From positions 1 to 11,818 of the forward strand of contig JBEKHI010000263.1 of the NCBI GenBank assembly GCA_050012355.1: a stretch of DNA of 11,818 bases, given 5' to 3'. Every line of letters begins with the position of its first letter. Positions within the stretch are counted from its first letter, which is position 1. The notes under the pieces were generated by a model. It saw only the letters and a list, made by a program, of their open reading frames with translations, was not told the origin of the DNA and made no database searches. Origin of the DNA: JBEKHI01 sp050012355 (GTDB lineage Bacteria; Actinomycetota; Actinomycetes; Streptosporangiales; Streptosporangiaceae). Position numbers and translations under genes: made by a program. Shown here one piece after another: positions 1-7,423 of this stretch.

Positions 1-237
1 CGCCTGGTGCACTTCGCCCCGCACGAGGCCGCCCCGCGCCCCGGCGATATCGTCACCGTCACCGTGACCCGCGGCGCCCCCCACTACCTGCTGGCCGACG
101 GCGCCCCCCTCGCGGTCCGACGCACCCGGGCCGGCGACGCCTGGCAAGCCGCCGCCGCCGCACCCCCCGCCGCCGCACCTCCCGCTCCGGCGGCCGCCAC
201 TCCCGTCCTGCTCGGCATGCCCGCGCCGCGGACGTAA
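1..237 (+). CDS. miaB: MiaB-type tRNA methylthiotransferase, C-terminal end (partial)
   Basis: This is the last 78 codons of a gene that begins before the window; the frame is open from base 1 to a TAA stop at 235-237. The residues RLVHFAP, then RPGDIVTVTVTRGAPHYL and LLADG, resemble the TRAM domain that ends actinobacterial MiaB, the radical-SAM enzyme that adds a 2-methylthio group to N6-isopentenyladenosine-37 of tRNA. The TRAM domain helps bind tRNA. The radical-SAM and iron-sulfur parts lie outside the window and cannot be checked. After the TRAM-like part there is a low-complexity Ala/Pro tail of about 30 residues. The other strand of this whole stretch is an open extension of the neighbouring desaturase frame. 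The family call rests only on the TRAM-like tail; another TRAM-bearing methylthiotransferase is possible. Confidence 0.72.
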   Translation, partial: RLVHFAPHEAAPRPGDIVTVTVTRGAPHYLLADGAPLAVRRTRAGDAWQAAAAAPPAAAPPAPAAATPVLLGMPAPRT

Positions 238-1212
238 CCGTTCATCCTGTCCACCCGGGCGACTAACCCTGGCGGCTGCTCCGACCTCGCTGAGGTGCTG
301 GACGATCTGGCGGAATGACTCGACGAAGCTTTCTTCGCAGTAGCCCAGCTCGGTCGCGACGCAGAATTCCCTGACCAGGCCCTGGACCCGGCGCAGATTG
401 GGCCGGGGCATCGACGGGAACAGATGGTGCTCGATCTGGCGGTTAAGGCCGCCGAGCATGAAGGTGGTAAACGGGCCACCGCTGATATTCCGGGCCGTGA
501 CCACCTGACGGCGAGCGAAGCCGGTCGCGGTGACCGATTCGATGATCGGCATTCCCTTGTGGTTGGGCGCGAAACTGATGCCCAGGTACAGCGAGAAGAC
601 CGCCTGCTGCACGACGACGAAGGCGAGTGCCTTGAGCGGGGAGAGGACCAACAGCACCACCGTCAGGTACAACGCGGCATGCAGGACTATGAGGGCGGCC
701 TCTACCGCCGAGGCCTGGTTTCGCCGCCGGGCAAGCCGCTTGATCCCGAGTACGTGCATGCCGCTGCTGCGCAGCAGCATGAGGGGGAAGAAGAGCGGCG
801 CCTGCCATCGTGCCAGCCACGATGCGAGAAAACCGCGCCCGTCCCCCGGCGCGTCAGCGGAGGCCAGGGCGACGCCTTCGCCGATATCGGGGTCGCGGCC
901 CATCTCGTTGGGATGCGCATGGTGAGCGTTGTGCTTGGGAACCCACCAGCCGAAGCTCAGCCCTATGAGCGTGTCCCCCACGACGAAGCCGAGCAAGCGA
1001 TTGCGTCGGCGGGTGCTGAAAACCTGGTTGTGCCCCGCGTCATGACCGATGAAGCCCAGCTGGGTGAACATCATCCCTATCAACGGGGCGACGGCGATAG
1101 CCGTCCATGAGTTGCCGACGGCGACGAACAGGGCCCACGCAGCGAAGAAAGCCAGGATCGTCAGGCTGATCTTCACCCAGTAGTAGCCGGGCCTGCGTTC
1201 GAGCAGGCCCAT
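1..1212 (-). CDS. Acyl-CoA / fatty acid desaturase (di-iron membrane enzyme), 3' end not in window
   Basis: Translated by hand on the minus strand from the ATG at 1210-1212. All three histidine boxes of membrane di-iron desaturases are present: HDAGH (residues 57-61), HNAHH (94-98) and QIEHH (259-263), with NRQIEHHLFPSMPRPNLRR following as in actinobacterial acyl-CoA desaturases. Hydrophobic segments lie around residues 14-50 and 165-215. The enzyme should introduce a double bond into membrane-lipid acyl chains, using electrons from a redox partner not seen here. Both ends are odd. Homology-like sequence (SFRALALQVR) continues upstream of the chosen ATG, but that frame has no ATG, GTG or TTG before a stop at 1342-1344, apart from GTG 1219-1221. 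At the other end family similarity fades near residue 315 (base 268), yet no stop occurs before base 1. The core is intact; the gene may be frameshifted at its start. Confidence 0.85.
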   Translation of the reverse strand, partial: MGLLERRPGYYWVKISLTILAFFAAWALFVAVGNSWTAIAVAPLIGMMFTQLGFIGHDAGHNQVFSTRRRNRLLGFVVGDTLIGLSFGWWVPKHNAHHAHPNEMGRDPDIGEGVALASADAPGDGRGFLASWLARWQAPLFFPLMLLRSSGMHVLGIKRLARRRNQASAVEAALIVLHAALYLTVVLLVLSPLKALAFVVVQQAVFSLYLGISFAPNHKGMPIIESVTATGFARRQVVTARNISGGPFTTFMLGGLNRQIEHHLFPSMPRPNLRRVQGLVREFCVATELGYCEESFVESFRQIVQHLSEVGAAARVSRPGGQDERLRPRRGHAEQDGSGGRRSGRCGGGGCGGGGLPGVAGPGASDREGGAVGQQVVGGAAGHGDGDDIAGARGGLVRGEVHQA

Positions 1213-1341
1213 GCCTCGCACCTGCAGCGCCAGTGCGCGAAAGCTAGCCGCCGAAGGATCTATGGCAACAGGCCACCCGCCCGCTGCTGAGCCGTGGCCG
1301 GGCGGCAGGGCAAGAAGGCCGGGTGTTGTTGTCTTCGTCGC

Positions 1342-1452
1342 TCAGTCCTCCTGGGGTCTCCCGAGCGCACCGCTCGGGGTTGACACCGCCAGGGTCTGGA
1401 GCAACGAGGTCACGGCCAGCGCCTCCCCGGCACGACCGCACCTGCTCTGCAT
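1342..1452 (-). CDS. Possible 36-residue small ORF between kinase and desaturase
   Basis: A short minus-strand frame starts with ATG at 1450-1452, has CGAGG about 8 bases upstream, and ends at TGA 1342-1344. The peptide begins MQSRCGRAGEALAV and ends GRPQED. By hand count, G/C at codon positions 1, 2 and 3 is about 69, 63 and 86 percent, the order expected of coding DNA in a GC-rich genome, though over only 35 codons. It is in the same frame as the desaturase and separated from it by the single TGA. I recognise no family. It could be a leader peptide, a remnant of a longer desaturase N-terminus, or chance. The perfect inverted repeat at 1360-1378 lies inside it, which argues somewhat against coding. 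Confidence 0.22.
   Translation of the reverse strand: MQSRCGRAGEALAVTSLLQTLAVSTPSGALGRPQED
1360..1378. terminator. Perfect 8-bp hairpin between kinase and desaturase
   Basis: CCCGAGCG (1360-1367) and CGCTCGGG (1371-1378) form a perfect 8-bp stem with a CAC loop. It lies downstream of the kinase stop (1493-1495) and upstream of the desaturase on the same strand. No T-run follows, so it is only a candidate for a GC-rich terminator or attenuator of kinase transcripts. Confidence 0.35.
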
Positions 1453-1492
1453 CTACCGTACCTCGGCCAGACGGTCCCGCCACCCTCGAGTT

Positions 1493-2974
1493 TTAGGTGG
1501 GCGCCGGACTGGGACTGCTGCTGGGTGCGGAGGTGGCGCTTGGCGCGGGGCTCGGGCTCGGACTGGGTGTGGTCGGTGCTGGTGACGGGCTGCCGCTCGC
1601 GGCCGGGCTGCTCGCGGCTGCGGTAGCCGAGGCAGGGTGCCTGGCCCGCTTGCTTGGCCGCGGCCGCGCGGCTTGTGATGCGGCTAGCGAGGCGGCGGCG
1701 GATGGGAGCACGAATTGCTGCTGGGTCTGGGGGCGCAGGCGTGCTCCCGTCACCGTGATGAGCGTTCCGGCTGGTACCTTGCCGACTGGCGAGACGGAGA
1801 GGACTCGCCCGGGCGGCACCGCGGAGCTGATGGCCCAGCGGACGGAGACCGCCAGACCGAGCTTGCGCAGCTGAGCCTGAACCGCGGTGACTAGCCGTCC
1901 GCGCAGCGCGGTACTGCTGACGTCCACCAGCGTGACGCTCGCCGGTGTCTTCGCGGCTGGCCGGACGGGATCGATAACGTGACCCAGGACCAGGGCAAGG
2001 ACGATGGCGGTGACGGCAAGCGTGGGCAGCACTACCTGCCGCTGGCGGGCGTAGCGCGGATACGTCGGTGCCAGTGACGCGACAGGCGCGAGGTTAGCCT
2101 GGTCGGGGGCAGGAAAAGGCTGGGTGTCTTGCGGTGGTGGCGGCCGGACGGTGACCATCCGGTCCCGGATAGCGGCCGCCTTGCGCGCGACCTGGCCCGC
2201 GCTGTCCGGTCGCGCGACTGGATCCTTGGCAGTGAGCTCGCCGACCAGCGCGGCGATCTCGGGAGAGATGCTGGCGGGCAGCGGCGGGACCGGGCTGGTG
2301 CGGTGCGCCAGCGCGACCTCGACCGGCGTCCCGGTAAACGGAAGAGCGCCGGTGAGGCACTGGTAGGCCAGGATGCCCACCGTGTACAGGTCGCTCGCGG
2401 GGCTGCCCTGGCCGCCGCTGACGCGTTCGGGCGCGAGGTAGGACGCGTCGTCTAGCTCGGAGCCGGTTCCCGTCATCGAAGCCGTCCCGGCGAGCCGCGA
2501 GCTGCCGAAGTCGGTGAGCTTGACTAGGCCGTTACGGCTGATCAGCACGTTTTCCGGCTTGATGTCCGGATGCGTCAGGCCGGCTCGGTGCGTGTCCTGG
2601 AGAGTCCGGGCGATCTGCGCCACCATGTCCAGCGTCTGGTCCGGTGCGAGGGGGCCGCCGGAGAGGATCTCGCCCAAGGAGAGGCCGTCGATGTACTCCA
2701 TGGCCATGAACGGCGGGCAGCTGGGGCAGGTCTCGTTGTAGTCGTAGATCCGGATGATTCCTCCGCCGGGCACCGATCCGGCGTGACGGGCCTTGTCACG
2801 GAAACGCGCGACCGCTTCTGGGTCCGCGGCGAGTTCGGGACGCAGGAGCTTGATGGCGACGGTCCTGGACAGCATCACGTCCGTGGCGCGCCAAACCTCG
2901 GCGGAATCCCCGATGGCTATGCGCCGATGCATCGAGTACCTATCGGCGAGCAGCGGAACGCCGTCGGGAGTCAT
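1493..2974 (-). CDS. Membrane Ser/Thr protein kinase with one PASTA-like domain; divergent catalytic motifs
   Basis: From the ATG at 2972-2974 this is 493 residues; an in-frame TTG three codons upstream (2981-2983) is an alternative, and neither start has a clear ribosome binding site. The order is: kinase domain (about 10-270), Pro-rich linker, one transmembrane helix (about 313-333, VVLPTLAVTAIVLALVL), one PASTA-like domain (about 345-410) and a Ser/Pro/Ala-rich tail outside the cell. Conserved elements kept are VAIK lysine 42, DIKPEN, DFG 155-157 and APE 181-183. Altered elements are the glycine loop (AIGDSA instead of GxGxxG), lysine 61 where the alpha-C glutamate is expected (FRDKAR), and HPD instead of HRD (135-137). 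A CPSC pair sits near residues 83-86. Family members phosphorylate proteins in cell-wall and growth control and sense wall fragments by PASTA domains. This one may be weakly active or a pseudokinase. It is divergent from the oxidoreductase. Confidence 0.88.
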   Translation of the reverse strand: MTPDGVPLLADRYSMHRRIAIGDSAEVWRATDVMLSRTVAIKLLRPELAADPEAVARFRDKARHAGSVPGGGIIRIYDYNETCPSCPPFMAMEYIDGLSLGEILSGGPLAPDQTLDMVAQIARTLQDTHRAGLTHPDIKPENVLISRNGLVKLTDFGSSRLAGTASMTGTGSELDDASYLAPERVSGGQGSPASDLYTVGILAYQCLTGALPFTGTPVEVALAHRTSPVPPLPASISPEIAALVGELTAKDPVARPDSAGQVARKAAAIRDRMVTVRPPPPQDTQPFPAPDQANLAPVASLAPTYPRYARQRQVVLPTLAVTAIVLALVLGHVIDPVRPAAKTPASVTLVDVSSTALRGRLVTAVQAQLRKLGLAVSVRWAISSAVPPGRVLSVSPVGKVPAGTLITVTGARLRPQTQQQFVLPSAAASLAASQAARPRPSKRARHPASATAAASSPAASGSPSPAPTTPSPSPSPAPSATSAPSSSPSPAPT

Positions 2975-3232
2975 GGGGCGCAAGTACCCAGGAGAAAGAG
3001 CGTCAATCCGGTTTGGGGATACTGTATACGTTTGCCCTGTTCCAGGCGTGGAAGAGGGGACGTGGAGATGGAGCGCGTCGTTATGGCACAGGTGGGTTTT
3101 CGCGCGGTGCTGGCTCCCATCGATGGCCCACCGCTGGCGCTATCACGCTAGCGATGGGACATTGATGGGGTCGTCAGGCACCCCGGGGCCGCGGTGCCGG
3201 TTCGGGAACCGGGGGATCAATCACGCGGCGTT
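2975..3232. promoter_or_regulatory. Divergent intergenic region between kinase and oxidoreductase
   Basis: No convincing gene lies here. It should hold the promoters of both flanking genes. A short inverted repeat ATAC-T-GTAT lies at 3019-3027 within an AT-richer stretch. TTGACG occurs on the minus strand (3001-3006), resembling a -35 box for the kinase, but no good -10 follows at the right distance. Two palindromes, CCATCGATGG (3117-3126) and CGCTAGCG (3146-3153), lie before the oxidoreductase. GAACGTTC, found near the sugar operon, is absent here. Confidence 0.4.
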
Positions 3233-4336
3233 ATGGCTAAAGGAGGGTCTCTGGTACAGCCACAACCGGTGCGAGTCGCGATTGTCGGTACTGGGAACAT
3301 CGCGCGTATTCACGCCGAGGCGCTGTCGGCCGACGTCGCGGTGGTCGCCGCCGCGGATGTCGACGCCGGGCGGCTGGCGGCGTTCCGCGACGAATTTCGC
3401 GTCCCGGCCGGATACCGTGACCTGGAGAGCCTGCTCCGGGACGCTAGGCCCGACTTGGTGCACCTGTGCACTCCGCCCTGGCTGCACCGCGAACAAGCCG
3501 TCCAGTGCCTGCGGGCGGGGGTGAGCGTGCTGGTGGAGAAGCCGCCCGCGATCAGCTTGCGGGAGTTTGACGAGATGGCCGCGGCTGCCGCGGGCCCGCC
3601 GTGGTTCGCCACCGTTTTCCAGCATCGGTTCGGCTCTGGCCAGCGCCGGCTGAAGGCGCTGGCGGCGGCCGGGGTGCTCGGCCGCCCGCTGCTGGCGGTG
3701 TGTCACACCACATGGTTCCGCGACCAGGCGTACTTCGACGTGCCCTGGCGCGGCCAGTGGGACACCGAGGGCGGCGGCCCGACGATGGGCCACGGCATCC
3801 ATCAGATGGATCTGCTGACCGACGTGCTCGGCGACTGGGCCGAGTTGTCCGCGGTGGCCAGGAGGCAGGCGCGCCGGACGGTGACCGAGGACCTGTCGCT
3901 GGCGCACGTCACGTTCACCAGCGGGGCGGTGGCCAGCGTGGTGAACAGCGTGCTGTCGCCCCGGGAGGAGTCCTACCTGCGGTTCGACTTCGAGCACGCG
4001 ACGGTGGAACTGACGCACCTGTACGGGTACGGCGACGAGGACTGGCGGCTCACCCCGGCGCCGGGACACGAGCATGAGGTGCTCGAGGCGGCCGAGCTGG
4101 CCGAGAGCGGGATCCGGAGCGGGCACGGTGCGCAGTTCCGCGAGGTCGTGTCCTGCTTGCGGGCGGGCAGGCAACCGCCGGTGGCACCCGCGGACAGCCG
4201 CCGCACCCTGTCCCTGGCCGCCGCGATCTACGCGTCCGCCTTCACCCGGCGGCCGGTGACCCCGGATGATCTCGCTCCGGGCACGCCCTTCTACACCTCG
4301 ATGAACGGGGGAATGTCGCTGATCACTCGAACTTAG
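3233..4336 (+). CDS. Gfo/Idh/MocA family NAD(P)-dependent oxidoreductase
   Basis: 367 residues from ATG 3233. The N-terminal Rossmann fold has VAIVGTGNIARIHAEAL (GxGxxA at 19-24). The family EKP motif is in VLVEKPPAIS (102-104), and the family's substrate-side motif is GGGPTMGHGIHQMDLL (His 190, Asp 193). Family members oxidise or reduce sugars, inositols or sugar acids in the cytoplasm with a tightly bound nicotinamide cofactor; substrate cannot be read from sequence. Its place beside a sugar ABC operon suggests it works on the imported sugar, but it is convergent to that operon and lacks its GAACGTTC motif. The open frame reaches back to GTG 3194, but the extra 13 residues precede the fold. 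A strong AGGAGGG lies at 3241-3247, just inside the gene, with only CTG 3251 close after it, so the true start is uncertain. Its TAG overlaps the permease stop by three bases. Confidence 0.9.
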   Translation: MAKGGSLVQPQPVRVAIVGTGNIARIHAEALSADVAVVAAADVDAGRLAAFRDEFRVPAGYRDLESLLRDARPDLVHLCTPPWLHREQAVQCLRAGVSVLVEKPPAISLREFDEMAAAAAGPPWFATVFQHRFGSGQRRLKALAAAGVLGRPLLAVCHTTWFRDQAYFDVPWRGQWDTEGGGPTMGHGIHQMDLLTDVLGDWAELSAVARRQARRTVTEDLSLAHVTFTSGAVASVVNSVLSPREESYLRFDFEHATVELTHLYGYGDEDWRLTPAPGHEHEVLEAAELAESGIRSGHGAQFREVVSCLRAGRQPPVAPADSRRTLSLAAAIYASAFTRRPVTPDDLAPGTPFYTSMNGGMSLITRT

Positions 4337-5166
4337 CGGCCCATGCCGGCCATCACGCCGCGGACGAAGTGCCGCTGGAGGGCGGCGTAGAGGATCAGGC
4401 ACGGGACCGCGGTGATGACCACGCTCGCGTCCAGGATTCCCCAGTGGATGCTGCCGAGCGTCCCGGTGAGCAAGGTGGTGAGGACGACCGGCAAGGTGTA
4501 TTTGGGCTCGTCGGACAGCAGGATGAGGACGATGAAGAACTCGTTCCAGGCGGCGAAGAAGGCGAACAGGCCCGCGGTGATCATGCCGGCTCTGGCCAGT
4601 GGCAGCGCGAGCCGCAGGCTCCGCCAGATGCCGGCGCCGTCCACCGCCGCGGCCTCCCACAGGTCCGACGGGATCGCCGCGAAGGAGTTCTGGATCACGA
4701 AGGTGGCGAAGGGCAGCTGGAACGTCGAGATCACCAGCACGACACCGACCAGGGAGTTCGTCAGCGAGAGCTTCATCAAGATGGTGTACATGGGCACCAT
4801 CAGCACCTGGAACGGCACCATGATCGCGGCCAGCATCACTAGGAAGACCACCCGCGAGCCGCGGAACGGGTACCTGGCGAAGCCGTAGGCGGCGAGCCCG
4901 GCGATGACCACGGTGCAGATAACGGTGGCTACCGAGATGATCACGCTGTTCAGGAAGAACCTGTCGATGCCGTAGCCCTCGATGCTCAGCGAGGTGTAGT
5001 TGCCGAGCGTGGGGTGGTGCGGGAGGTAGCTGGGCGGGCTCTGGATCGCCTCGGCCGGTGACTTGAGGCTGTCGATCAGGCCGAAGATCAGCGGCGACGC
5101 GAACAGCAGCGCGACGCAGGCCGCTACCACGTACCAGGTGCCGAGGCGAAGGGTGCGGATGCGCAT
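4333..5166 (-). CDS. Sugar ABC transporter permease, MalG type (CUT1 family)
   Basis: 277 residues with about six hydrophobic helices. The cytoplasmic EAA loop, which docks the ATPase, reads EAAAVDGAGIWRSLRLALPL at about residues 190-210. N-terminal SLKSPAEAIQSPP, NSVIIS and the C-terminal LQRHFVRGVMAGMGR are typical of MalG-like subunits. It pairs with the MalF-type permease just upstream to form the channel of a carbohydrate importer. Its ATG (5164-5166) overlaps the upstream TGA by one base (TGATG), which suggests translational coupling, and GAGAGGTGAGG lies just before it. Its TAA at 4333-4335 overlaps the convergent oxidoreductase stop. No ATP-binding subunit is in the window; actinomycete importers of this type commonly use a distant shared ATPase (MsiK), so this is inferred here. 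Confidence 0.93.
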   Translation of the reverse strand: MRIRTLRLGTWYVVAACVALLFASPLIFGLIDSLKSPAEAIQSPPSYLPHHPTLGNYTSLSIEGYGIDRFFLNSVIISVATVICTVVIAGLAAYGFARYPFRGSRVVFLVMLAAIMVPFQVLMVPMYTILMKLSLTNSLVGVVLVISTFQLPFATFVIQNSFAAIPSDLWEAAAVDGAGIWRSLRLALPLARAGMITAGLFAFFAAWNEFFIVLILLSDEPKYTLPVVLTTLLTGTLGSIHWGILDASVVITAVPCLILYAALQRHFVRGVMAGMGR

Positions 5167-6044
5167 CAGGCCTCACCTCTCTTGGGCAGCAAGGACAGCT
5201 CGAGTGCGGTGATGATCAGCACCAGGGCGAGCAGCGCGACGGATATCGAGGACGCGTAGCCGAGGTTGCCCTGGATGAACGCGGTGTCGTAGATCCGGTA
5301 CACGACGGTGATCGTGCTGTCGTCCGGCGCCCCGCCGGTCATGATGTAGAACTGGTCGAACGACAGGAACCCGGCCAGGGCTACGAAGACGGTGGCCAGC
5401 ACGATGCTGCGCCGCATCAGCGGCAGCTTGATGCTCCACATCACCCGGACCCGGCCCGCCCCGTCGATCCTGGCCGCCTCGTCGAGCTCGGCGGGCACCG
5501 ACTGCAGCCCGTTGATCAGGACGATCATCGCGAAGCCGGCCAGCTTCCAGACCGTCACGATCACCACCATCAGCAGCGCCAGGGCGGACGTGTCCAGCCA
5601 GTCCACGCCCTGGCTCGTGATGTGCAGGTCGACGAGGATCCGGTCGAAGACCCCGGTGCTGGAGTCGAGCAGGGACAGCCACAGGTAGCTCGCGGTGGCA
5701 AAGCCGATGGTCACCGGCCCGATGATCGCGGCGCGCATCACTCCGACGCCGGGCCGGGAGTGCTGCAGGAACGACGCGAGCAGCAGCCCCACGAAGAACA
5801 CCAGCGGCACGATGACGACGGTGAAGATCGCCGTGAAGGCGAACGCGTGCCGCACGCTGCTGTCGTCGAAGAGCGTCCGGTAGTTGGATAGTCCGATGAA
5901 GCTGTGGCTACCCAGGATGGGCCAGTTGTTCAGCGACATCCATCCGTCGAACCCGAGCGGGACCACGAAGAGCCCGATGATGAGGACAGCCGCCGGCGCG
6001 ATAAGCAGCACGCCGGTCAGCTGGCGACGGCGCCGCCGCCTCAT
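5166..6044 (-). CDS. Sugar ABC transporter permease, MalF type (CUT1 family)
   Basis: 292 residues with an Arg-rich N-terminus (MRRRRRRQ) and six or so membrane helices. The EAA loop reads ELDEAARIDGAGRVRVMWSIKLPL, followed by FDQFYIMTGGAP and a final YASSISVALLALVLIIT helix, all normal for MalF/UgpA-like subunits. Length fits the family's short form without a large periplasmic insertion. The ATG at 6042-6044 is preceded by GAGGAG at good spacing. It lies 49 bases after the binding-protein gene and overlaps the next permease by one base, so the two permeases should be made together in equal amounts in the cell membrane. Confidence 0.93.
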   Translation of the reverse strand: MRRRRRRQLTGVLLIAPAAVLIIGLFVVPLGFDGWMSLNNWPILGSHSFIGLSNYRTLFDDSSVRHAFAFTAIFTVVIVPLVFFVGLLLASFLQHSRPGVGVMRAAIIGPVTIGFATASYLWLSLLDSSTGVFDRILVDLHITSQGVDWLDTSALALLMVVIVTVWKLAGFAMIVLINGLQSVPAELDEAARIDGAGRVRVMWSIKLPLMRRSIVLATVFVALAGFLSFDQFYIMTGGAPDDSTITVVYRIYDTAFIQGNLGYASSISVALLALVLIITALELSLLPKRGEA

Positions 6045-6093
6045 ATCGCTCGCTCCTCGCAGTCGCCGCCCGGGTCGGGGACACGATCAACCA

Positions 6094-7389
6094 TCAACCG
6101 CTACCGCCCATGAGCTGGGAGGCGCTGGACTGCGCGGTCTGCATCGCGGATGAGATGCTGCCAGTGCCGAACACGGCGTTCTGGATCAGCTGCCCGAACG
6201 GACCGGTGTTGTCGAAGAGCACGGTCGAGGCTTTGGTCGACCGCGGCGTGTGCCCGACGTTGAGCGCCGACGCGAACACCGCCTGCCGCGGGTCCTGCTT
6301 GGCGTAGGTCTCGTCGGCGATGTCGGTACGGGCGGGCATGACGCCGAGCGACGACAGCATTTGCTCGCCGGTGGTGGCGAACCATAGCAGCGCGGTCTTG
6401 GCGCCCGGCTGCGCGTACTTGGTGATCGCGAGGTCGTCGCCGCCCACGTAGGAGGCGTGGGCGGAGCCATCGGTACTCGGCACCAGCTCAACGCCGAAGT
6501 TCACGTTCTTGTACTGGTTCTTCAGCACAGAATACGGATACGTACCTTGAACGAACATGCCGATCGTCCCGCTGTAGAACAGGCCGAACTGATTCGTGCC
6601 GTTTTCGGTCTTAGCGCTGGGTGCCACGACGCCGCTCTGCCACATCTTTCTGAGGTAACTGAGGGTGTTCTCGAGCGCCGTGTTCGGGTAAAGCGTCGGG
6701 GTGCCGACGGCACTGTTCTCGGTGAGAATACTACCGCCGTCCGCCCAGACATAAGGCAGCATGGTAAACGCCATGCAGCCAGCACAGGCGCCGGAGAAGA
6801 AATAGCCGTAATCCTTGCCGCCAAGGGCGCGGATCTTCGTGGCGTCGGCCTGGATCTGCGCCCAGTTCTGTGGCGGATCGTTGGGGTTCAGGCCCGCTTT
6901 GGAGAAAAGCGTCTTGTTCCAGTAAAGGACGGACACGTCCGCGGTGAACGGAATGGCGTAGACATTACCGTCGTAGCTCCCCTGGCTCAGGTGGGCCGGG
7001 CTGAAGTACTTCTTGTACGGCAGTCCGTTAACCAGCGAGGTGAGGTTCTGGTACCACCCGGTCGGGGTGAACGTCGCGATCGTGCCGATCTCGGTGGATA
7101 CCAGATCCGGGCCGCTTCCGCTGTTGGCGGCCAGCGTGTACTTCTGCACGAGTTCGGCGTCCGGGACCAGGGTGAGCTGGATCTTCAGCGTTTTGTGGGA
7201 GGCGTTGAACGCCTTGACGAGCTGGGGAAGGAACCCCGCGTCGTCGGCCCTTGCCCACATCTGGAGTGTCTCATCGCCGCCGCTACCGCCGGAACTGGAG
7301 CCGCTCGACCCGCAGGCCGCGCACACCCCGACGAGCGCTAGCGCGCAGGCCATCACCGATATCTTTCTTCGCCATATGCTGCGCTTCAT
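6094..7389 (-). CDS. Extracellular sugar-binding lipoprotein of ABC transporter (SBP family 1)
   Basis: 431 residues from the ATG at 7387-7389, chosen because GGGAGG lies about 8 bases upstream and because the product then starts with a proper lipoprotein signal: MKRSIWRRK, a hydrophobic stretch, and VCAAC with Cys 26 as the likely lipid-modified residue. The frame is open further upstream to 7551, but that part runs into the glycosidase gene. After a Gly/Ser linker, DETLQMWARADDAGFLPQLVKAFN starts a family-1 solute-binding fold. It ends ASQLMGGSG. It should capture the oligosaccharide outside the membrane and hand it to the two permeases. A CAGC motif (in FSGACAGCMAF) could form a disulfide near the ligand cleft. 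It is 34 bases behind the glycosidase gene, in the same operon. Confidence 0.93.
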   Translation of the reverse strand: MKRSIWRRKISVMACALALVGVCAACGSSGSSSGGSGGDETLQMWARADDAGFLPQLVKAFNASHKTLKIQLTLVPDAELVQKYTLAANSGSGPDLVSTEIGTIATFTPTGWYQNLTSLVNGLPYKKYFSPAHLSQGSYDGNVYAIPFTADVSVLYWNKTLFSKAGLNPNDPPQNWAQIQADATKIRALGGKDYGYFFSGACAGCMAFTMLPYVWADGGSILTENSAVGTPTLYPNTALENTLSYLRKMWQSGVVAPSAKTENGTNQFGLFYSGTIGMFVQGTYPYSVLKNQYKNVNFGVELVPSTDGSAHASYVGGDDLAITKYAQPGAKTALLWFATTGEQMLSSLGVMPARTDIADETYAKQDPRQAVFASALNVGHTPRSTKASTVLFDNTGPFGQLIQNAVFGTGSISSAMQTAQSSASQLMGGSG

Positions 7390-7423
7390 AGCTATTTCCT
7401 CCCACCTTCGCGAGAATGTGACT

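Noticed and set aside
424..1110. Plus-strand frame of 228 codons opposite the desaturase
   Set aside because: The minus strand here encodes all three desaturase histidine boxes; the plus frame is rich in charged residues with no family features.
2570..3524. Plus-strand frames covering the kinase start, intergenic region and oxidoreductase start
   Set aside because: They cross two real genes in the wrong frame and show no protein-like features.
3221..5176. Long minus-strand frame (about 650 codons) across the oxidoreductase and MalG permease
   Set aside because: It is Arg/His/Pro/Gly-rich without domains and lies over two clearly real genes.
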